Assembly (NCBI RefSeq): GCF_025753855.1
Contig: NZ_JAOWPT010000004.1
Coordinates: 293,871-357,870, forward strand
DNA: 64,000 bases
DNA from: Mesorhizobium sp. ZC-5
GTDB lineage: Bacteria; Pseudomonadota; Alphaproteobacteria; Rhizobiales; Rhizobiaceae
Direction: 5' to 3'
Shown: positions 19,601-28,034 of the stretch, in pieces
Layout of the letters: each line of letters starts with the position of its first letter
How positions within the stretch are numbered: position 1 is the stretch's first letter
The notes under the pieces: model-generated
What the model was told of the DNA's origin: nothing
The model's input: only the letters and a program-made list of their open reading frames with translations
Database searches by the model: none
Translations under genes and position numbers: made by a program

Positions 19601-22207
19601 ACGCTGCTGGCGGCGGCGCGCATCGCCTTCCATACGCGCAACGGCACCATCTTCGATCAACTGGAGCGCGCCGAGGCGACCGCGCTGGCCACCCGCGACG
19701 CGGCGTTGGCCGCGCTGGCCTCGGAACCCGCCGAAGAAGCTCGTCCCCGCCCCGCCGCGCCGCCAAAGCTGCGCGCCGTCGGCAAGGAGCAGGCGCCCTC
19801 CGAAGAGCTTTCCTTCTGGAACGGCTTCGGCGGCTTCGACCGAGGCGGCCGCGATTACGTCGTGCGGCTTGGCGATGAACGCTCGACGCCGCAACCCTGG
19901 GTGAACGTGATTTCGAACGCCTCGTTCGGTTTCCACACATCCGCGGAAGGCGCTTCCTTCACCTGGAGCCGCAACAGCCGCGATTTCCAGTTGACGCCGT
20001 GGTCGAACGACCCGGTCAGCAACCGGCCCGGCGAAGCCATCTATGTCCATGACCATGCGAGCGGAAAGACGTTCTCGCCATTCGCGGCCATCGCACGCGA
20101 TACGTCGATCGTCTACGAAGCACGCCATGGCCAGGGGTTTTCCAGCTTCAGCGCCAGGCGCGGTCCGCTGTCCATGGAGGTGACGCAAATCGTCGATCCG
20201 ACCGATCCGGTCAAGATCTCGCAGCTGACGCTTCGCAACTCCGGCTCGGTGCCGCTTCGCCTGCGGGTCTATGCCTATGCCGAGTGGGTGCTGGGCTCGA
20301 GCCGGTCGCGCTCGGCGCCTTACATCATTCCCACGCAGGATGCGGCGACAGGCGCCGTGCTTGCCCGCAACACCTACAGCCTCGACTTTGGCGACCGGGT
20401 GGCTTTCCTTGCCAGCGACGAGGCGGCTGACAGTGTCACCGCCGACCGCCACGAATTCATCGGCGCGCGCGGTTCGGTCGAACTGCCGGAAACGGTCGCG
20501 GCGGGCGCGGCACTGTCGAACCGCATCGAGGCCGGTGCCGATCCGTGCGCCGCGATGGCGCGCGACGTCGAAATCCCGCCGAATGGCGAAGTGAAGCTGT
20601 TGTGGCTGCTTGGCGATGCCAGTTCCCCGGAAGAGGCGAGCGCGCTGGTCACCCGCCATCGCTCGCAGAACTTCGACAAGCGCCTTGACGAAACAACCAG
20701 GACCTGGCGCGGCTTTCTCGACACGCTGCAGGTGGAGACCCCCGACAAGGCGTTCGACGCGATGGTCAACCACTGGCTGCCCTATCAGAGCCTCGCTTGC
20801 CGCATTCGCGCCCGCTCTGCCTTTTACCAGGCGAGTGGCGCGTTCGGCTTCCGCGACCAGTTGCAGGACACGCTGGCGCTACTGCTCCACGATCCCGAAC
20901 TGGCCCACGCACAGATCCTCAACGCCGCCCGCCGGCAGTTCAGGGAGGGCGACGTCCAGCATTGGTGGCTGCCACGTACCGACGCGGGTGTCCGCACCCT
21001 TATATCCGACGACGTGGTCTGGCTCGGCTACGCGGTAGCGCATTATATCCGCGTTACCGGCAATGCCTCGATCCTCAAGGAGAGCGTGCCGTTCATCGAG
21101 GGTCCAAAACTGGCTCCCGGCGAGCACGACGCATTCTTCACGCCGGAAGTCTCCAAGCAGAAGGTGCCGCTCTACGAGCATTGCGCCCGGGCTCTCGACC
21201 TTGCCGTCGAGCGGACCGGTGCGGACGGGCTGCCGCTGATCCTTGGCGGCGACTGGAACGACGGCATGAACCGTGTCGGCGCGGAAGGCCGCGGCGAAAG
21301 CGTATGGCTCGGCTGGTTCCTATTGAAAACGCTGGAGGATTTCGCTCCGATCGCGGAAGACCAGAAAGACGGCAAGCGCGCGCAGGCCTGGCTGAAGCAC
21401 GCGAAAACACTGAAGAAAGCGCTGGAAAGTGCCGGCTGGGATGGCGAATGGTACCGTCGCGGCACCTATGACGACGGCTCGCCGCTTGGCTCGCGCAATT
21501 CGGACGAATGCCAGATCGATTCCATCGCGCAGTCGTGGAGCGTGCTTTCGGGTCACGGCGATCCCGCCCGCTCGGAGACCGCGATGGATTCGGCCATGAA
21601 ACGGCTCGTCGACGACGAGTTGAAGATCGTCAGGCTGTTCACACCGCCCTTCGCCAAGACGGAGAAGGAGCCCGGCTACATCAAGAGTTATCCTGCCGGA
21701 GTTCGCGAGAACGGCGGGCAGTACACGCATGCCGCCACCTGGTTCGTCATCGCGCTCGCCGACATGGGCCGTGTCGACGACGCCTGGCGCTGCTTCCAGA
21801 TGCTGAACCCGGTCAACCACGCGCTCGACGCGGACGCGGCCGAACTTTACCGGGTCGAGCCCTATGTGGTCGCCGCCGACATCTACTCGGAAGGCAACAA
21901 GGGCGGGCGCGGCGGCTGGACATGGTACACGGGGTCGGCCGGCTGGCTGTACCGCGCGGCGATCGAAGGAATCCTTGGAATCCGCAAGGAAGGCGACCGC
22001 CTCCGCATCGAGCCAAGGCTGCCTTCCCATTGGGACGGCTTTGCTGCGACAGTAAATCTGGCCGGTGCGATCTACAAGATTCAGGTCAAAAGAGCATCCG
22101 GCACCAGAACAACGGCGCTGGAAGTCAACGGCCGCAAGATTAAAGGTTCCACTATAGAGCTTTCCGATAGCGGAGAACGCGATGTGCTTGTGACGATTCC
22201 GGCCTGA
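13610..22207 (+). CDS. ndvB: Cyclic beta-1,2-glucan synthase
   Basis: The 2865-residue inner-membrane enzyme is full length for NdvB/ChvB. Layout: N-terminal cytoplasmic part; hydrophobic cluster at about 422-482; family 84 glycosyltransferase domain with LDADTRTT (Asp639, Asp641) and RHHRWARGDW (785-794); second membrane cluster at 825-995; glycoamylase-like domain at about 1280-1540; two GH94 carbohydrate-binding modules near 1574 and 2096; C-terminal GH94 phosphorylase domain from about 2378, with GDWNDGMN (Asp2548, Asp2551) at the site of the catalytic acid. It initiates, elongates, sizes by phosphorolysis and cyclises beta-1,2-glucan from UDP-glucose. The ATG at 13610 follows GGAA. Products accumulate in the periplasm at low osmolarity in rhizobia. 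Confidence 0.96.
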   Translation: MNIRTEPTHLEKGIHPLPADAELPIRSTFLHEDKLRKLGESLARGELEFFYGLETFDFQERNRENAAKILEVYRLTNDAQARGETITPAAQWLLDNHYLVEETIYQIRRDLPRRFYRELPTIDIGGRQIPRALALAWIYVAHVDSTVTPDMFQSIVEGYQSVDPLRIGELWALPSLLRFVLIENLRRLALRVNRARELRLTANTVADAVLAAGDGDERRNILAGYAEHARDTTFATQLLYRLRDGSQNAGKALVWLESELEKSGSDAEEIIIGEHRTLSSGNVTTGNIIRGLRKINDIEWTDWFEAISRVDALLRERTDFAALDFPSRDQYRQAIEDLAKRSKLSEYYVADRALQLASAAADAAEAEASSGQADSAAVPVKLAGPDDIGFWLVGDRREELEQAIGYRPSFGRKINRSFQKSGWAGIAIPVALLTALFLWVTGAALAALGLSGAAVALMLVLFALPAAEATLGLFNTAVLLFLKPTRLVGYEYKDGIPEEERTLVVVPALIGSRDDIEENIRNLEVHYLANSKGDLRFALLSDWPDSDLEQKPSDLQLLDFAREEIAKLNQRYPLQGSPRFHVLHRRRLYNEAQGCWMGWERKRGKLHELNHLLRGDPDTTFLPNTDPLPEGVVYVMTLDADTRTTRDAITRLVGKLGHPLNRPVFDPQTRRVIAGYSILQPRVTASLTTGDDASFFQRVFSANRGLDPYVFAVSDVYQDVFGDGTFTGKGLYHIDAMEASLEDRIGENTVLSHDLLEGALARAALVTDIEVVEDYPTRYAVDASRHHRWARGDWQLLPFIFSPSSGVPALSRWKMIDNLRRSLTPIAWVLASIAGWTLLPFSAAVQWQALLILSIFVALTFDVVDSLLPDSRDTTLRGHINALARDFAFGTAQVALKIVLIADTAWMMGDAIVRTLYRLFISRRYLLEWRTASQAGQTRGNDIKAYYRMMYGAVVIGLAGPLLPLLFESSGLYLALIFSLFWILSPAFAWLISRSAETEDRLEIGDQDRLRLRAIARRTWLYFETFVTAEHNHLPPDNFQENPAPVVAGRTSPTNIGVYFLSVVSARDFGWISLANAVDRIEATLSTIEGMERHRGHLYNWYDTRTLKPLFPLYISSVDSGNLAGHLIALSAACQEWAEAPAVHLQGDFDGLLDTVTILEESLEALPDDRRQLRPLRKRLRDRLGGMRRAVETIKNEPEMASIRTINLAVIAAELRKLADTIQNETGSAKSEELAGWAAKLEATCEAHVHDAHSDQGNLAALRKRLEQLRDRARKYAFEMNFSFLLREDRKLLSIGYRVSEQQLDESCYDLLASEARLTSLFAIAKGDIQTEHWFRLGRPIVEIGFRGALMSWSGSMFEYLMPPLVMKEPQGGLLNQTNHLIIKRQIQYARSKQIPWGISEAAYNGRDREMTYQYTNFGVPGLGLKRGLAQNTVIAPYASVLAAQFMPHEAAENLRRLRLIGAMGRYGYYDAVDFTPQRVPEGDRRAVVYNYMAHHSGMSIVAIANAIFEGRMRDRFHSDPVIEAAELLLQEKAPRDIPIAVNKPEAAERAKAEVVEVSPDTRIVLNPLHSLRATNLMSNGHYSVMVTATGSGYSKWDDLAVTRWQPDPTEDRLGTYLFITDAETGEWWSATAEPKQAPEEALETLFSDDKATFIKSVGTLRSEVECIVISEGNGEGRRIVISNEGNTDRQIDVTSFAELALAPEITDSAHPAFSKMFVETEISADKSTIFASRRKRDKNDPDIAFGHFVSGGSGFGRDIEAETDRRAFIGRGRSIANAAAFDPGAKLSGAHGFVLDPVAAIRRRVRVPARKKVSLTFWSVVGPNRDEVEATIARLDHTESFSRQAMLSWTGSQVQTRHIGLTLTQAANVQKLARYLIYPDPSVRIAAQSIASGLGRQSALWPMAISGDYPIFVLRIGDQADLEIVAQSLRFQEYMRARGLVADLVIVNEQGSSYVQDLQQAIEWHCENSRLRGRELGPRQHIFTVRRDLMDESSYRTLLAAARIAFHTRNGTIFDQLERAEATALATRDAALAALASEPAEEARPRPAAPPKLRAVGKEQAPSEELSFWNGFGGFDRGGRDYVVRLGDERSTPQPWVNVISNASFGFHTSAEGASFTWSRNSRDFQLTPWSNDPVSNRPGEAIYVHDHASGKTFSPFAAIARDTSIVYEARHGQGFSSFSARRGPLSMEVTQIVDPTDPVKISQLTLRNSGSVPLRLRVYAYAEWVLGSSRSRSAPYIIPTQDAATGAVLARNTYSLDFGDRVAFLASDEAADSVTADRHEFIGARGSVELPETVAAGAALSNRIEAGADPCAAMARDVEIPPNGEVKLLWLLGDASSPEEASALVTRHRSQNFDKRLDETTRTWRGFLDTLQVETPDKAFDAMVNHWLPYQSLACRIRARSAFYQASGAFGFRDQLQDTLALLLHDPELAHAQILNAARRQFREGDVQHWWLPRTDAGVRTLISDDVVWLGYAVAHYIRVTGNASILKESVPFIEGPKLAPGEHDAFFTPEVSKQKVPLYEHCARALDLAVERTGADGLPLILGGDWNDGMNRVGAEGRGESVWLGWFLLKTLEDFAPIAEDQKDGKRAQAWLKHAKTLKKALESAGWDGEWYRRGTYDDGSPLGSRNSDECQIDSIAQSWSVLSGHGDPARSETAMDSAMKRLVDDELKIVRLFTPPFAKTEKEPGYIKSYPAGVRENGGQYTHAATWFVIALADMGRVDDAWRCFQMLNPVNHALDADAAELYRVEPYVVAADIYSEGNKGGRGGWTWYTGSAGWLYRAAIEGILGIRKEGDRLRIEPRLPSHWDGFAATVNLAGAIYKIQVKRASGTRTTALEVNGRKIKGSTIELSDSGERDVLVTIPA

Positions 22208-22439
22208 TCAGCAGTCCGGAATCGAACTAGCCTGCGGTCGAAGGGCCTTTCTTTCGCCCCAGTGTAGCCATTTTTCCTTATTTGTCAGTTCGTTACGCGA
22301 TCACATCAAATTACCAATCCTGCATATTGTTGTCCAAAACGAAGGAACCTGCGTCACCCCGAAGCATTGTAATGTCGTTCGTCAAACGGTACCTGTCACG
22401 CCATCGCACTGCACAAATTAGTCCCCGCGGGGTAGCATA

Positions 22440-24215
22440 GTGTCTTTGTTTCAAATCTACTTGAGAGCGCTCGGTCATCTCTCGGCAGCACCGAGGCGCG
22501 TTTTGTTCATTTGCGCGGCCAATATTGTGCTCGCGATGGTAGTCATCGCCGAGCCCATACTGTTTGGCCGGATCATCGATGCGATCGCTGAGAAGCGTGA
22601 TGTCCTGCCGACGCTGACCCTCTGGGCTGGCCTGGGGGCATTCAACATTGTTGCCTTCGTGCTCGTGACGCGTGGCGCCGATCGGCTCGCTCATGCCTTA
22701 CGCGTTGACGTGCTGACGCAGTCATTCGAGCGCACCATTTCCATGCCGCTCTCATGGCACCACGAACATGGCACCTCGCGCACCCTGCACACGCTGATCA
22801 GGGCCGTCGACGCCTTGTTCTCCCTCTGGCTCGATTTCATGCGCCAGCATCTGACCACCGCGGTCACACTCATGCTGATGATACCGACCGCCCTGGTCGT
22901 CGACTTGCGCATGTCGGCGGTACTGCTGTGCCTCGGCGTGGCTTACGTTGCCATCAACCGCGTGGTGATGCGCAAGACCAAGGACGGCCAGGCTTCCGTC
23001 GAGCAGCACCATCATCGCGTGTTCGCCCATGTGAGCGACACCATCGGCAACGTCTCGGTTCTGCAGAGCTATAACCGCATAGCTCACGAGACTGCCGCGC
23101 TCAAGGATTACACCAGCCAGTTGATCAAGGCGCAGAATCCGGTCCTCGACTGGTGGGCGCTTGCCGATACGCTGCGACGCCTTGCCTCCACCATCTCGAT
23201 GATGATCGTCCTGTTCATCGGCGCGCTTCTGGTGACCTACGGCCAGCTGCGCATCGGCGACATCGTCATGTTCACCGGATTCGCCACGCTGCTGATCAGC
23301 CGGCTCGACCAGATCGCTACCTTCGTCAATCAGGTGTTCGAGGCGCGCGCCAAGCTCGTCGATTTCTATGAACTGCAGGATGCTTCCGCCATGCGCAGCG
23401 AGCCTGAAGGCCAGCGCGAATTGCCGAAGGTCACCGGCCATATCCGCTTCGAGAATGTCGAATTTACATTCCCGAACTGCGGCCAGGGCGTCCACGACGT
23501 CTCGTTCGAGGTACAGGCCGGCGAGACGATCGCCATCGTCGGCCCGACCGGCGCGGGCAAGACGACGCTGATCAATCTGCTGCAGCGTGTCTACGATCCC
23601 GATGAAGGACGCATTCTCATCGACGGCATCGACACCCGTAAGGTGAGCCGCAAATCGTTGCGCCAGTCGATTGCCAGCGTTTTTCAGGATGCCGGCCTGT
23701 TCAACCGCAGCATCGAGGACAACATCCGCGTCGGCTGCGAGAGCGCGAGCTATCATGAAGTTCACGCCGCCGCCGAGGCTGCTGCCGCGCAGGACTTCAT
23801 CCTCTCGAAGAGCGAGGGTTACGACACCATAGTCGGCGAGCGCGGCGGCCAGTTGTCCGGCGGCGAGCGCCAGCGTATCGCCATCGCCCGTGCCGTCCTT
23901 AAAGACGCGCCGATCCTGGTACTCGACGAAGCGACCAGCGCGCTGGACGTCGAGACCGAGGCGCGCGTCAAGGAAGCCATCGACCGGCTTCGCCAGGGCC
24001 GCACCACCTTCATCATCGCTCACCGCCTGACCACGGTGCGCGACGCGGACCGGGTCATCTTCATGGATAACGGCCACATCATCGAGTCGGGCGCCTTTAA
24101 CGAACTGGCCGTCAGCAATGGCCGCTTCGCCGGCCTGCTGCGCGCCGGCGGTCTGCTCAACGACGAGGAGGTGCGCCGTCTCAGCCGCATTTCCATTCCG
24201 GTCGAAGCCGCCTGA
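22440..24215 (+). CDS. ndvA: Cyclic beta-1,2-glucan exporter, ABC half-transporter
   Basis: The 591-residue fused permease-ATPase of the MsbA-like type moves cyclic beta-1,2-glucan across the inner membrane (NdvA/ChvA). About six N-terminal helices precede a nucleotide-binding domain with Walker A GPTGAGKTT (368-376), signature LSGGERQR from residue 472 and Walker B VLDEATS (Asp496). The N-terminus MSLFQIYLRALG is characteristic of NdvA and is reached only by a GTG start at 22440; ribosome-site match is poor (GCGGGG). It lies 232 bases after ndvB on the same strand. That gap shows no terminator or clear promoter, so co-transcription or its own promoter are both possible. Confidence 0.95.
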   Translation: MSLFQIYLRALGHLSAAPRRVLFICAANIVLAMVVIAEPILFGRIIDAIAEKRDVLPTLTLWAGLGAFNIVAFVLVTRGADRLAHALRVDVLTQSFERTISMPLSWHHEHGTSRTLHTLIRAVDALFSLWLDFMRQHLTTAVTLMLMIPTALVVDLRMSAVLLCLGVAYVAINRVVMRKTKDGQASVEQHHHRVFAHVSDTIGNVSVLQSYNRIAHETAALKDYTSQLIKAQNPVLDWWALADTLRRLASTISMMIVLFIGALLVTYGQLRIGDIVMFTGFATLLISRLDQIATFVNQVFEARAKLVDFYELQDASAMRSEPEGQRELPKVTGHIRFENVEFTFPNCGQGVHDVSFEVQAGETIAIVGPTGAGKTTLINLLQRVYDPDEGRILIDGIDTRKVSRKSLRQSIASVFQDAGLFNRSIEDNIRVGCESASYHEVHAAAEAAAAQDFILSKSEGYDTIVGERGGQLSGGERQRIAIARAVLKDAPILVLDEATSALDVETEARVKEAIDRLRQGRTTFIIAHRLTTVRDADRVIFMDNGHIIESGAFNELAVSNGRFAGLLRAGGLLNDEEVRRLSRISIPVEAA

Positions 24216-24230
24216 GCGGAGAAGCAGATC

Positions 24231-24258
24231 AAAAAGCCGGGCGGTGCCCGGCTTTTTT
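24231..24258. terminator. Bidirectional terminator ndvA / ligD
   Basis: Stem GCCGGGC (24236-24242) and GCCCGGC (24246-24252) with loop GGT. It is flanked by five A's on the left and six T's on the right, so it can end transcription of ndvA on the plus strand and ligD on the minus strand. Confidence 0.9.
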
Positions 24259-24280
24259 CATTTCATCGATATCCGACAGG

Positions 24281-26806
24281 TCAGCGGCCGTTCAAGGCCA
24301 GAAGCTTGCGGCTCTTCTCGTAATCCTTCCATGGATCGTCCTTCGCCAGCTCCTTCGCGAAGACCTTGTCGCCGAGCTTGAATTCTCCAGGCGACAGCTT
24401 GTCCAGCGCCTCCCATGGCACCGGCATCGAAACGGTAGCGCCTGCCTTGGCTCGGCTTGAGTAGGCAACCACCGTAGTCGAGCCGCGGCCGTTGCGGAGG
24501 TAGTCGATGAAGATACGGCCCTGGCGCGCTTTCTTCGACAGCGTCGCCGTATAGCGTTCCGGATTGGTCTGTTCCATGGCGCGCGCGAAATCATGCGCGA
24601 ACGTTTTTACCGTCGCCCAGTCGGCCTTCGGCTTCAGCGGCACCACGACGTGGAAACCCTTGCCGCCGGACGTCTTCAAAAAATTCGGCAGTTCGAGATC
24701 GTCGAGCCGCTGCTTTACATCGAGCGTGGCGGCGCGCACATCCCCGACCCCCAGGCCTTCGTCAGGGTCGAGATCGAAGACGATCTGGTCCGGTGTAGCG
24801 ATCTTGTCGACCGTCGAGCCCCAGATGTGGATTTCGACGACGCCGAGCTGTACGAGCGCGGCGATCCCGTCGAAATCGCGGACGAACAATATCTCCTCAT
24901 TGTCCTCCGGATCGTGAGACTTGAGGATTGATTTGTGCATGCCGGGCATGGCGTGCTTCTGGAAGAAGCGCTGACCCTTGACGCCGTCCGGCGCGCGCAC
25001 CAGCGCCAGCGGCCTATCGACGACATACTGCTTCATGCGCGGCCATACCGCGGCATAATGGTCGAGCAGATCCTGCTTGGTTATCCCCTCATCGGGCCAC
25101 AGCTTCTTGTCGGGGCTGGACAGCTCGACCGAGGTTTCGGGCCGCGCAGCCGCCGAAGCCTTGCCGCTCCCGTCCGGCTTTCCCTGCCCCGCCTTCGATT
25201 TCTTCGCCGGCTCCGGCTTTTCCACGACGACCTCCTCTGCCGGCTTGTCTTCGCGCAAGCCCTGGAATGAAGCGTGACGGATGCTACCGCCCCTTGTCCA
25301 GGAACGGAACTCGATTTCGGCGACAAGTTCCGGCTTGACCCACACCACGCCCTTTTCCCTGGCCACGGCACCATCGAAAGCCGAGGTTTTCGTGCGGATG
25401 GCATCGAGCTTCTTCTTGAGATCATTGGTCGCGTTGCCGGCAAAACCGGTGCCGACACGCCCCGTCGATTTCAGCGCGCCGTCTTCATGGTAGCCAATGA
25501 CGAGCGAACGAAGCCCCCTGCCCGCTGCTTGCGAAGGTACGTAGCCTGCGATCACGAACTCCTGCCGCAGCGTGCATTTGGACTTGATCCAGTCATGACC
25601 ACGGCCGCTGCTGTAGGGTGCGTCGGCACGCTTGGAGACGATGCCCTCCAGCCCCATGCGGCAGGCATGGGCCAGCATGACTTTGCCCGGTTCGGAAAAA
25701 TGCTCGCTGAAACGGACCGCGCCTTCTTCGTCGCGGTCTTTCAGGAGATCGCGAAGCCGCTCCTTGCGTTCGGCCAGCGGCGCCGGGGTAAGGTCGGCGC
25801 CGTCGAGATGAAGCAGATCGAAGACATAGAAGATCATGCGCTCGGGGCGCTTCTCAGACAGTGCCAGTTGCAACTCGGAAAACGCCGAGACGCCGTTGTC
25901 TCCAAGCACAACGACCTCGCCATCGATTATGGCAGCGTCGAGATCGAGCCCGGCAAGCAAGTCCGGGATCGCCTTGCCGAACTTGTGCGTCCAGTCGAGC
26001 CCGGTGCGTGTAAAGAGCTTTACCTCGCCGCCCGCGACATGCGCCTGCATGCGGTAACCGTCGAACTTCACCTCGTGCAGCCATTCGTCACCGGCAGGCG
26101 GCCTGTCCTGCAACCGCGCCAGACATGGCGGGATGAAATCCGGCATTGTCGCCGCCTTCGACCGCTTCTTTGCCGCCCCTTTGGCCGGCTTTGATTTCGA
26201 TTTGGCAGCCGGCTTGGCGCGTCGCTGCATCGTCCGCCCTTCGGCGACATCCTCGATCGTCAGGCCGGACTTCACCGATTCCGGCGCTTCCTCGAGAATA
26301 TCGCCCTTGCGGCGGGCAAACTCGTCATCGGACTTGATCAGCAGCCAGTTGTCGCGCTTTTCCTTGGGTCGCCGCTTCAGGCGGACCAGATGCCAGGTGC
26401 CGTTCAGCTTGTTGCCTTTCAGCTCGAACCGCAGATGGCCTTTCTTCATCCCGGCCGCCGGATCGCCTTCCGGTTCCCAGGTCCCGTCGTCCCAGACGAT
26501 GACCGCGCCGCCGCCATACTGCCCCTTCGGGATATTGCCTTCGAACGAACGGTAATCGAAGGGATGGTCCTCGACATGCACGGCAAGCCGCTTCTCCGAA
26601 GGGTCGAGACTCGGGCCGCGCGTCACCGCCCAACTCCAAAGGACGCCGCCATGTTCGAGGCGGAGATCGTAGTGGAGGCGCGTCGCATCATGCTTGTGAA
26701 CGACAAAGATGCCGCCGGCGGATTTCCGCTTCGCCTTGCCCTTTCCAGACGGCTCGCTGGTAACTTTGAAGTCCCGTTTGGCGTTGTATTGTTCGAGATC
26801 GGCCAT
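24281..26806 (-). CDS. ligD: Multifunctional ATP-dependent DNA ligase D
   Basis: The 841-residue non-homologous end-joining enzyme has all three domains. An N-terminal 3'-phosphoesterase carries His39, His45, Asp47, Arg49 and His81, the same spacing as the catalytic set in Pseudomonas LigD. The central ATP ligase carries EVKFDGYR (nucleotidyl Lys247). The C-terminal primase-polymerase carries DLDPD (Asp678, Asp680) as metal site. A low-complexity Lys/Ala linker (about 195-220) joins the first two. The start at 26806 begins MADLEQYNAKRDF and lies 11 bases after the ku stop; the long in-frame region upstream overlaps ku and is rejected. It works with Ku to process and seal double-strand breaks. 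Confidence 0.95.
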   Translation of the reverse strand: MADLEQYNAKRDFKVTSEPSGKGKAKRKSAGGIFVVHKHDATRLHYDLRLEHGGVLWSWAVTRGPSLDPSEKRLAVHVEDHPFDYRSFEGNIPKGQYGGGAVIVWDDGTWEPEGDPAAGMKKGHLRFELKGNKLNGTWHLVRLKRRPKEKRDNWLLIKSDDEFARRKGDILEEAPESVKSGLTIEDVAEGRTMQRRAKPAAKSKSKPAKGAAKKRSKAATMPDFIPPCLARLQDRPPAGDEWLHEVKFDGYRMQAHVAGGEVKLFTRTGLDWTHKFGKAIPDLLAGLDLDAAIIDGEVVVLGDNGVSAFSELQLALSEKRPERMIFYVFDLLHLDGADLTPAPLAERKERLRDLLKDRDEEGAVRFSEHFSEPGKVMLAHACRMGLEGIVSKRADAPYSSGRGHDWIKSKCTLRQEFVIAGYVPSQAAGRGLRSLVIGYHEDGALKSTGRVGTGFAGNATNDLKKKLDAIRTKTSAFDGAVAREKGVVWVKPELVAEIEFRSWTRGGSIRHASFQGLREDKPAEEVVVEKPEPAKKSKAGQGKPDGSGKASAAARPETSVELSSPDKKLWPDEGITKQDLLDHYAAVWPRMKQYVVDRPLALVRAPDGVKGQRFFQKHAMPGMHKSILKSHDPEDNEEILFVRDFDGIAALVQLGVVEIHIWGSTVDKIATPDQIVFDLDPDEGLGVGDVRAATLDVKQRLDDLELPNFLKTSGGKGFHVVVPLKPKADWATVKTFAHDFARAMEQTNPERYTATLSKKARQGRIFIDYLRNGRGSTTVVAYSSRAKAGATVSMPVPWEALDKLSPGEFKLGDKVFAKELAKDDPWKDYEKSRKLLALNGR

Positions 26807-26817
26807 TGCTGCCGCCC

Positions 26818-27738
26818 TCAGGCGGATTTCCGCTTCTTCGATGTTTCGCGTTTTGCGGTGCTCTTCTTCGCGGTTCGGGAGGTTCGGGCCTTGGCCTTCG
26901 ACTTTGAAGGTTTGCGCCCATCCCTCGACGCTCCTTCGCCGCCTCCATCCTTCTCCGAACCCAGGCTCTTCTTCAGCGCGTCGAAAAGATTGACCACATT
27001 GGACGGCTTGGTCTCGCTGGGGCTTTTCTTTGGCTTCGGCGCCTTGCGGCCCGCCTTCTTGGAACGCACCAGTTCCATCAGCGCCGCCTCGTACTTGTCC
27101 TCGAATTTCGACGGATCGAATTTCGCATCCTTCTTGTCGACGAGGCGGGTCGCCAGGTCGATCATCTTCTTGTCGAGCTTCGGCTCGCCGATATCGCCGA
27201 AAACGTCGTCCGGCTGACGCACTGTCTTGTCGTAGCGCAAGGTGGTGAGCAGCATGCCCTTTTCGAACGGCTCGATGACGACGGGACGCTCGCGCCGCCA
27301 CAGGACGATGCGCGCCAGCCCGGCCATCTTCTTGTCCGCCAGCGCCTGCCGGATCACCGCGAACGCTTCCTCCGAGACTTCGTCGGCCGGCGTCAGGTAA
27401 TAGGGCGTGTCCAGGTAGATCTTGTCTATGTCGGCTTTTTCCACGAACCGCTCGAGGTTGAGCGTGTGGGAGGACTCGATCTGCACCGCCTCGATTTCGT
27501 CCTCTTCGATCAGCACGAACTTGTCGCCGCCGGTCTCGTATCCCTTGACCTCGTTCTTCTCGTCGATGGGCTTGCCGCTATCCGCGTCCACATATTGCCG
27601 GCGAACGGTGTTGCCGGTTTTCCGATTGATGACGCGGAAGGAGATTTTTTCGCTTTCGCTGACGGCATTGGAGAGTTCGACGGCACAGGTGACAAGCGAA
27701 AGCTTGAGGTAGCCTTTCCAGGCGGGACGTGGAGCCAT
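26818..27738 (-). CDS. ku: Ku-type DNA end-binding protein
   Basis: The 306-residue bacterial Ku homodimer subunit has a core Ku beta-barrel from MAPRPAWKGYLKLSLV through about residue 255, including TGNTVRRQYVDADSGKP. A Lys/Arg/Ser-rich tail (about 240-306) of the kind that contacts DNA and LigD follows. The start at 27738 has AAGGA upstream; the 67-codon extension in front is not Ku-like. It forms an operon with ligD. Upstream is a candidate general-stress (EcfG-type) promoter, which fits reports that end-joining genes of rhizobia respond to that sigma factor. Confidence 0.93.
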   Translation of the reverse strand: MAPRPAWKGYLKLSLVTCAVELSNAVSESEKISFRVINRKTGNTVRRQYVDADSGKPIDEKNEVKGYETGGDKFVLIEEDEIEAVQIESSHTLNLERFVEKADIDKIYLDTPYYLTPADEVSEEAFAVIRQALADKKMAGLARIVLWRRERPVVIEPFEKGMLLTTLRYDKTVRQPDDVFGDIGEPKLDKKMIDLATRLVDKKDAKFDPSKFEDKYEAALMELVRSKKAGRKAPKPKKSPSETKPSNVVNLFDALKKSLGSEKDGGGEGASRDGRKPSKSKAKARTSRTAKKSTAKRETSKKRKSA

Positions 27739-27912
27739 CGATGCATTCCTTGATCCGCGGCATCGGATCGCATGCCGCAACCCTTGCGTAACGCCCTTTC
27801 GGAAGGCCGGTTCCGTCGGCCGGTCAAAGAAAAAGCCGACCTTGCGGCCGGCTTTGAATTGAGACGGCAGGCATGGGGGTGGGTGGGGGGATCGCCGGCC
27901 GTCGGATGCATA

Positions 27913-27937
27913 AATGCGCAGCCCCGGAGAAGGTTCC
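27913..27937 (-). promoter_or_regulatory. Candidate EcfG-type promoter upstream of ku
   Basis: On the minus strand GGAAC (27937-27933) is followed after 16 bases by CATT (27916-27913). The alphaproteobacterial general-stress consensus is GGAAC-N16/17-CGTT, so the -35 box is perfect and the -10 has one mismatch. It lies about 175 bases before the ku start. Chance occurrence is possible. Confidence 0.4.
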
Positions 27938-28034
27938 ACAAAAAATCATTTTTTTCCAAAAAACTTTTCGGCCTGCTTTTTGAAGCGGAAATGGGCGCAA
28001 ATCGGGGTGAACCTGTTCCACGTCTTGCGCACCT

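Noticed and set aside
18620..20773. 717-codon minus-strand frame inside ndvB
   Set aside because: GC-rich codon shadow of NdvB, no domain or start signal. The same holds for 16364-17749.
24281..27301. Extended LigD beginning at 27301
   Set aside because: The first 165 codons overlap ku out of frame and are Arg/Glu-rich nonsense; real LigD starts at 26806.
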